Below are positions 32,489 through 37,742 of a stretch of DNA of 37,742 bases, one piece after another. A program made the translations under genes and the position numbers. The DNA comes from Acanthaster planci (Eukaryota; Echinodermata; Asteroidea; Valvatida; Acanthasteridae). Where the stretch lies: the NCBI RefSeq assembly GCF_001949145.1, contig NW_019091391.1, forward strand, positions 1,479,303 through 1,517,044. The letters run 5' to 3'. Every line of letters starts with the position of its first letter. The first letter of the stretch is position 1. The notes beneath the pieces are model-generated. The model was not told where the DNA came from, ran no database searches, and saw nothing but the letters and a program-made list of their open reading frames with translations.

Positions 32489-34190
32489 AAGGAACAAGGT
32501 TAGCCCCAGTTGGGGGGGCGTGGCTTAGCTTGGAGTGCATATGGGGGCGCATTTATCTTGGTTTTTTGAAAATTTGTGTTATAGTATCTCTAACAGTGGA
32601 ACAAATCCCGGAACCCCGGTTTCCGTTGCTGCTAGTTAAGAGAGGAGTGCGTTTCGAGGGATTCGGGTGGTGATTTTGTTCATGTGCAAGGTTTAAATTA
32701 ACACCCTAGTTGTAGTGTTTTACGTACCTGGCAAGCAAGACAAAAAAATTGCATATATGGAGTCCATATAGAAAAACAAATCTCTAAATGTTTACCCATA
32801 GTTCAAAAAAGTTACCGAGGCCCACTGTACACAGAATATTGCTTATCACGATTTGCATTACAATGCATGTGAATGGTTTTTTGTTCTGCTTGGAAATCTG
32901 GTAAGCAGGGTTTTCTGTTTAGCGGAATCATAAAGGTCATCCCGGGTCCAATTTCAAAAGAGGTGTTAGGCGGAGAAATTCTGCTTGGTAATTTTCCCAT
33001 TCAGTAGAACTTGGCAGGGAACTAGTCTGGAGCTGTACGATTCTCAAGGCAATTTTGGCTGGTTACCTTTTTCCGCCAAACCACCATATCCACAAATTTT
33101 TGAGCGACCGCATGTGTGACTAGATCCCCAAAGGACGGTTTTTAGGACTTCGGAAGGCTGCCATTAATGCTGCCTTTAAAGTTTGTAAGTCAATAAGAGT
33201 AAACAAGCTCTGTACTCAAACCCACCAAGTCGTGTAGGTGCACCCAGATAGTTTCGGCACTTGGGGTATTTTTCCTGAAGTAATGCATACTGTTGGGGCA
33301 AGTGCTTTTACCCTGCCATAGGCATTATTTATTGCATTTAGGGCAAAAATGGTTCTGTCAGTTTTCCTTTCTCTCGAAATGTCACTTTCTGTGGCCCTGT
33401 CAGGTTGCAGCTCTCGAGTAATCTTTCCAAGTACTGATTTTCGATCTCCGTGTTTAAGCGCCGTAGGCTTTCACATTAGCCCGCATGCCCATTTACTGTG
33501 ACCTGAGGAAAATCGTAAGTTTTCAATGAACGGAGTTGTTACATGTAGCACAGCAGATACCTGTGAGTCAAAGATGATAGGACGTCAGTTTACAGTTGGC
33601 TACCTGGGAGCGGCACTGTTGAGTGTAGACCCTTTTTATCTGTAGGAATACGATAACTTTTTTCAGCAATATTCAAACTTAAAAAGAAGCTTGGATGTCC
33701 AAGCAACACTCAATTTTTTTTTTTAAATTGGGGGCACTTGGGCACCAATTGTGAATTTCAAAACCCGCCAACGGTGAACAGAAATTCAAAGCTGTGGTCT
33801 GCTTAGGACTGTGTGAATATGGCTGGACATGCTTCATGCTCCTAAACTGCCATGTAATGCAAAAGTGCAGTGTAATGTATACAATACCGTGGAACGGGCT
33901 GTACACTGACTTTTCTCTCTAAAGTAATTATTGATTTCCCAATTTATTGTAGATAATGTGGTTAGGTTTTCCTGGCAAAGCTGTCCTCTTTGAGCTCTAT
34001 GACCATAGTTCCCAGTAACAACCGTAACGTACATTTCCCTCTGTTTAGATACGCCATTGTAAACATCTAATCGACTGGTGTTTCCCTAGAGATTTTATTG
34101 AAGTGATGAATTCTTGATGAACAGGCGTGTACATCCTAAGACATTGAAACCAATAATCTATTGTGGTAATAAATCCGACGAATTGTTGAG
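32489..34190 (+). other. VDAC 3' UTR (probable)
   Basis: No exon or long frame with coding character follows the VDAC stop. The first AATAAA on the plus strand is at 34168-34173, suggesting a 3' UTR of about 1.7 kb. An earlier non-canonical signal cannot be excluded. Confidence 0.5.
34168..34173 (+). terminator. Candidate VDAC poly(A) signal (AATAAA)
   Basis: First canonical hexamer downstream of the VDAC stop. Later ones occur near 35753 and 36345. Motif and position only. Confidence 0.45.
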
Positions 34191-35328
34191 CGATGTTGAG
34201 AACTGGATTTGTCTCTGCTGTTTGTCACCGTAAACGTTTAGCTGTCTAAATCAGCCGATTGTAAACCCTTGAAAAAAGAGCCATTCTGGTGCATTATACA
34301 TGTTTTATTGAAACGCAAAATTGAAATTGAACGCAAATGTTTAAATCGTGAACCACCGTCCGGATGCGCAAAATGAGGCATCAGATCTGTCGCATCAGTT
34401 GTTTGCATTGGAATCGGTAAGATTTTGAGTTGAAATTGTGTTAACTGCCACCCCCAAGACCATGCCGTCTCTTTCTCTGCAACATGTCTGAGTCGGGCCT
34501 ATGGGGCTTCAAATTAATTTTTTGTATCCGAAAAAGGACCGTCCAAATTTGTTTCACACTTGTGAAAAATTGTACACTTCTCCTGCAACATGTCGAATTA
34601 TCAGTGTTCCCTTTTTCCCCATTACTGTTTTCCTAGTTTAGTCAACATGCTATTCCACAGTACTATCAATATTAGTTACCACACGAGCGCGAGTGGAATG
34701 CAGAATAATGTAGTCCATTTGTATCCTTATGCCATGATGATAACGATTATAATCATAATGCTGCTGCAGCGCTCCAGCAATGTTAAAAAGATCAAGGACT
34801 GCATGTCCACGAGTGTTTGCGTACAATGTTTGTTATAGGCTTGTTAAATTGAACAAAATTTACTTTTCAATTGAAATCATTCAACACCGCATGGAGCGGG
34901 GGCGTGAAGCCCAGGGGTAGGGATTATTTACCCCCCCTCCACTTATCGACAGGAGGATGACATATTGTTTCGAACTTCTGAACAGCCGAGCTGTATTCAG
35001 TAGAACTGAAAAAGTGTGAAGAGGTACACAAAATTTGATGCAAAGTTCGTTAGATGTTACGATAAGTTTAGATATGTATCGTGAACAGCGCCCCTTGCGC
35101 CACATGGTGCCTTGCATCCCTCCTTCTTTTTCGATTTCCCACTGCCAGTTAATTTTTATATTTTTATTTAAGTCATCCCCATCTCTCCTGTTCCTGGGTA
35201 CAAATATTATTTTTATGCTAGTACTTTTGTGAAGTGAGCATTTTGTCAGACATAGGCCCCTATTAGCCGTTTGTATTCGGGACACTCCAGCTGCATGTTT
35301 CAACCAAATATCGAGGTCTCTCTACCTT

Positions 35329-35430
35329 GAGCAGAAGCACCCCCTCATCAGTTGAAAAGATTCAAATTGGTGGGGGGTATTCATTTTTGTGGTAGTGACG
35401 CAACCACAACGAAGGCACTTCATAATCGTT
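35329..35430. repeat. Dispersed repeat, copy 2
   Basis: Starts GAGCAGAAGCACCCCCTCAT and ends CTTCATAATCGT, aligning along its whole length with 10308-10412. Diverged, with several substitutions and small indels. Orientation is the same in both copies. Confidence 0.6.
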
Positions 35431-36430
35431 CTGTCATAGGCTATAAGCCAGGCACTCTGTGCATGACGTCCATGCGCAAAACTCAGGCTGCATCGAAAAC
35501 CCATTTACAGAACACGGGTATATGGTGGACCAACTACAGACAGACATACTGCAAACAACACGTGGGTGTGGTGGCACACGTGCACGTTGTATACTGAGCG
35601 CTTGGCGGTCGCTTTAATCCGTTTATTTTCGCGACTTTGTGTATCATCAAGACAACACGTAAGAAATTAGTCTCTGAGGAATCACTGGCACACCTACGTG
35701 ATATGGAGTAAGTACAATGCATTTTGCTTTTATTATTCCACACTATACAGGAATAAAATTCACAGGCCTAGTCCTTCAGACCCTACCTCCATGTTCAGAC
35801 CACGTGGAAAGGAAAAGACCATGTTGAGACTAAACCTAGGAGCTAGGAGTAGGACTAGGATCAACACCAGACTGCCTACAGTACATGTGAATGGCCCATT
35901 TCTGTAAAAATGACATGAGTAACTTTAGTAGGCTCAAATGCCCACTTTTAGATTTTGCACACATCTTGCAAATTGCTTATCCCTCCCAAGCAAGTCGTTG
36001 GATGTGATGATGTGCTCACGTGCAGCTGTAATACCAGGCCTTCCCATATGACATTAGCCCAACAAGGTCAAAAATACATTTTTGAAAATTTTTGAAATGA
36101 TATTTGACACGACTGCATCAGGATGGTGTAGATTAGTTAGTAATAGTCTGAGCAACTTAGACTCTAAGAATTGCCTTTTTAAAGATTCGGATATGGTCCG
36201 GCAAAACATGGCAATGTAAACACACTGTATACTCATCAGTGTGAAGTCGCCAACTTGGTCTGGAATCAACTCGCTCCGAGTCAACTTTGTCTCAAGTCAA
36301 CTCGGTCTCATCAACTCTTGAAGGCAGGCACTTGGCTGCAGCATGAATAAAAATCTTCCAAGCTTGTATTAAAGTACACATATTTCCAGAATACTAAAAT
36401 TGCATGTACTATTCATGTAAATTTACTGGC

Positions 36431-36797
36431 GTGCATGAGATGCCTGGCCTTGTAATTTGGGAAGGCCAGGCACTTGGATGCATCATTAATTACCTCAGAT
36501 GAGAAGGCAAAATCACGGTCTTTCTTGCCAGACTGACAAACGTTGGCATATAAGTAGAAGAATTCTAACATTGCATGTACATTATATTTACTTATAGTTC
36601 TCTACTGACATGTGCATGAGATGCCTGGCCTTTTAATTTGGGAAGGCCAGGCACTTGGATGCATCATTAATTACCTCAGATGAGAAGGCAAAATCCCAGT
36701 CTTTCTTGCTAAACTGTCAAACTTTGGCATATAAGTATTTCCAGAATTCTAACATTGCATGTACATTATATTTACACATATAGTCCTCTACTGACAA
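36431..36797. repeat. 181-bp tandem duplication with 11-bp hairpin
   Basis: The unit starting GTGCATGAGATGCCTGGCC at 36431 restarts at 36612 (period 181) with few differences. A diverged partial unit lies to the left (36318-36430: GGCAGGCACTTGG, then TTTCCAGAATAC and TTGCATGTAC). Each full unit has the inverted repeat TGCCTGGCCTT / AAGGCCAGGCA, a perfect 11-bp stem around a 10-nt loop. Non-coding. Confidence 0.85.
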
Positions 36798-36895
36798 GTG
36801 CAGCTCATACACAACGCCCTTGCCTGGTTCCCTGTCCAGTCACACACAGCGTGCCGCAAATCATTGGTAGCATGGCTCGCACTCTGTGACGTGAG

Positions 36896-37057
36896 ATGAA
36901 AATGACGAAACGGCCATCAGTTTTGTGCAAGTGTGGCAAAATTTGTCAGGAGTGGGAAAACGGCAAGAAAAAGGCAACATTTTTTTCCTCTAAACGAGGA
37001 AAAGGCGAGTTTTCTGCAATTAGCAACCTTGGGGATAGTTTACCCCATACGAAGTGA
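36896..37057 (+). CDS. Small open frame of uncertain reality (53 aa)
   Basis: Starts MKMTKRPSVLCKCGKICQEW and ends LGDSLPHTK. It is lysine-rich, with a CxCxxxC cluster. There is no GC-rich third-position bias, no homologue that I recognise and no clear promoter. Probably chance; it is listed because the start lies in a locally GC-rich patch and could be a first exon of a gene beyond the right edge. Confidence 0.12.
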   Translation: MKMTKRPSVLCKCGKICQEWENGKKKATFFSSKRGKGEFSAISNLGDSLPHTK

Positions 37058-37742
37058 ACATATTGGTGCAATTTCAGGCCATAAAATCAAGCGAATGTTT
37101 AGTTATGCCCCGGATATCCCGGATAAAGTTTTTCCAAAAAAATCCCTATGAATTGGAACAGGGCCCAGTATATGACGGAGGAGTATACACTGTACGTCTG
37201 GCCCTGTTTAACGGTCTACCTTTCAATAGGCCTTCATCCATGATCATGTAGGCCTACGTAAGCCTGCATCATACACGACAAAAATGTTGAGTTCACACGC
37301 TTGCTACTGTCACTGTGTACTGTACTGAGTTCCAAAACCTTTGCAATTACATCAATCATGTACTGTATGTAGGTCTATTGACCTGATTTCCAAATTTTTT
37401 TTTAAGTGCAAAATGAATGCTTTGAAAATGTACCCACAGTGAAGAAAGTAAATACTAACGTTACGCCTACTTAATGTATATTTATATGTGTGTATGTATA
37501 TTTAGGGGTAATACTGGAATTTATTAACTTTGAAGAACTTCTTCATGTTCTTGTGTAGGATTTTCAGAGATTTTGTTCTCGTGTGCCACAAACAGGGAAC
37601 AGTCAGCTGAATTTGTGCCAATTTGTGGATCACTGTCATTTTTGAATTTCGGGTTTTTAAATTTCATGACTCCAAAATTCTTCACAGAGGTGATCAGTAG
37701 CATGTATTTTAAAGGTTATAACATCGTTATTTACTGTAACTA

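Larger units (their letters stand above)
34200..37742. other. Downstream intergenic region
   Basis: AT-rich and without any spliceable exon I can support. It contains a dispersed repeat copy (35329-35430), the 181-bp tandem duplication (36431-36797) and a 53-codon plus-strand open frame at 36896-37057 of uncertain meaning. Confidence 0.45.

Noticed and set aside
1-37742. CRISPR arrays, operons, phage or bacterial defence genes
   Set aside because: Intron-split genes with GT-AG borders show that this is animal nuclear DNA; no regularly spaced short repeats or co-directional gene runs without introns are present.

Overview
This is an animal nuclear genome fragment. Genes are split by GT-AG introns, intergenic DNA is AT-rich and full of small non-autonomous repeats, and there are two assembly flaws: an N run at 22975-23127 and a single N at 20334. 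The proteins and the repeat style suggest a marine deuterostome invertebrate such as an echinoderm or hemichordate. That is inference; no sequence here fixes the species. Almost all long open frames are chance, and the real genes were found by joining exons. || Left third (1-17.8 kb, minus strand): a tandem cluster of four sigma-class glutathione S-transferase genes of the haematopoietic prostaglandin D synthase type. From left to right they are GST-A (175-2391, last exon beyond the left edge), GST-B (4147-6521, complete, 209 residues), GST-C (8217-10849, complete exon set but a 4-bp deletion in exon 2) and GST-D (13905-17801, 206 residues, a more canonical and more diverged member). All share five coding exons with intron phases 1/1/0/0 and first two exons of exactly 133 and 93 nt. 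A decayed extra copy of exon 5 lies just left of GST-C. GST-D has CT instead of GT at its first splice donor. || Middle (17.8-24.8 kb): mostly repeats, including TA-flanked palindromic MITEs, a tRNA-derived SINE and a degenerate ~220-bp tandem array. There are two possible orphan 3' exons: minus strand 21767-21840, and plus strand 22844-23239, which is interrupted by the N gap. I do not recognise either. || Right third (24.8-34.2 kb, plus strand): one complete VDAC (mitochondrial porin) gene. It has eight coding exons encoding exactly 283 residues, a likely non-coding first exon at ~24840-24907 with CCAAT, YY1-like and ETS-like motifs, and a long 3' UTR probably ending near 34.19 kb. Downstream is non-coding apart from a 181-bp tandem duplication carrying an 11-bp hairpin. 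|| I see no operon-like system, CRISPR array, rRNA or functional tRNA, and no clearly novel biological system. The most informative observations are the precise lesions and duplication history of the GST cluster, and the MITE family, one copy of which has a matching empty site in a paralogous intron.
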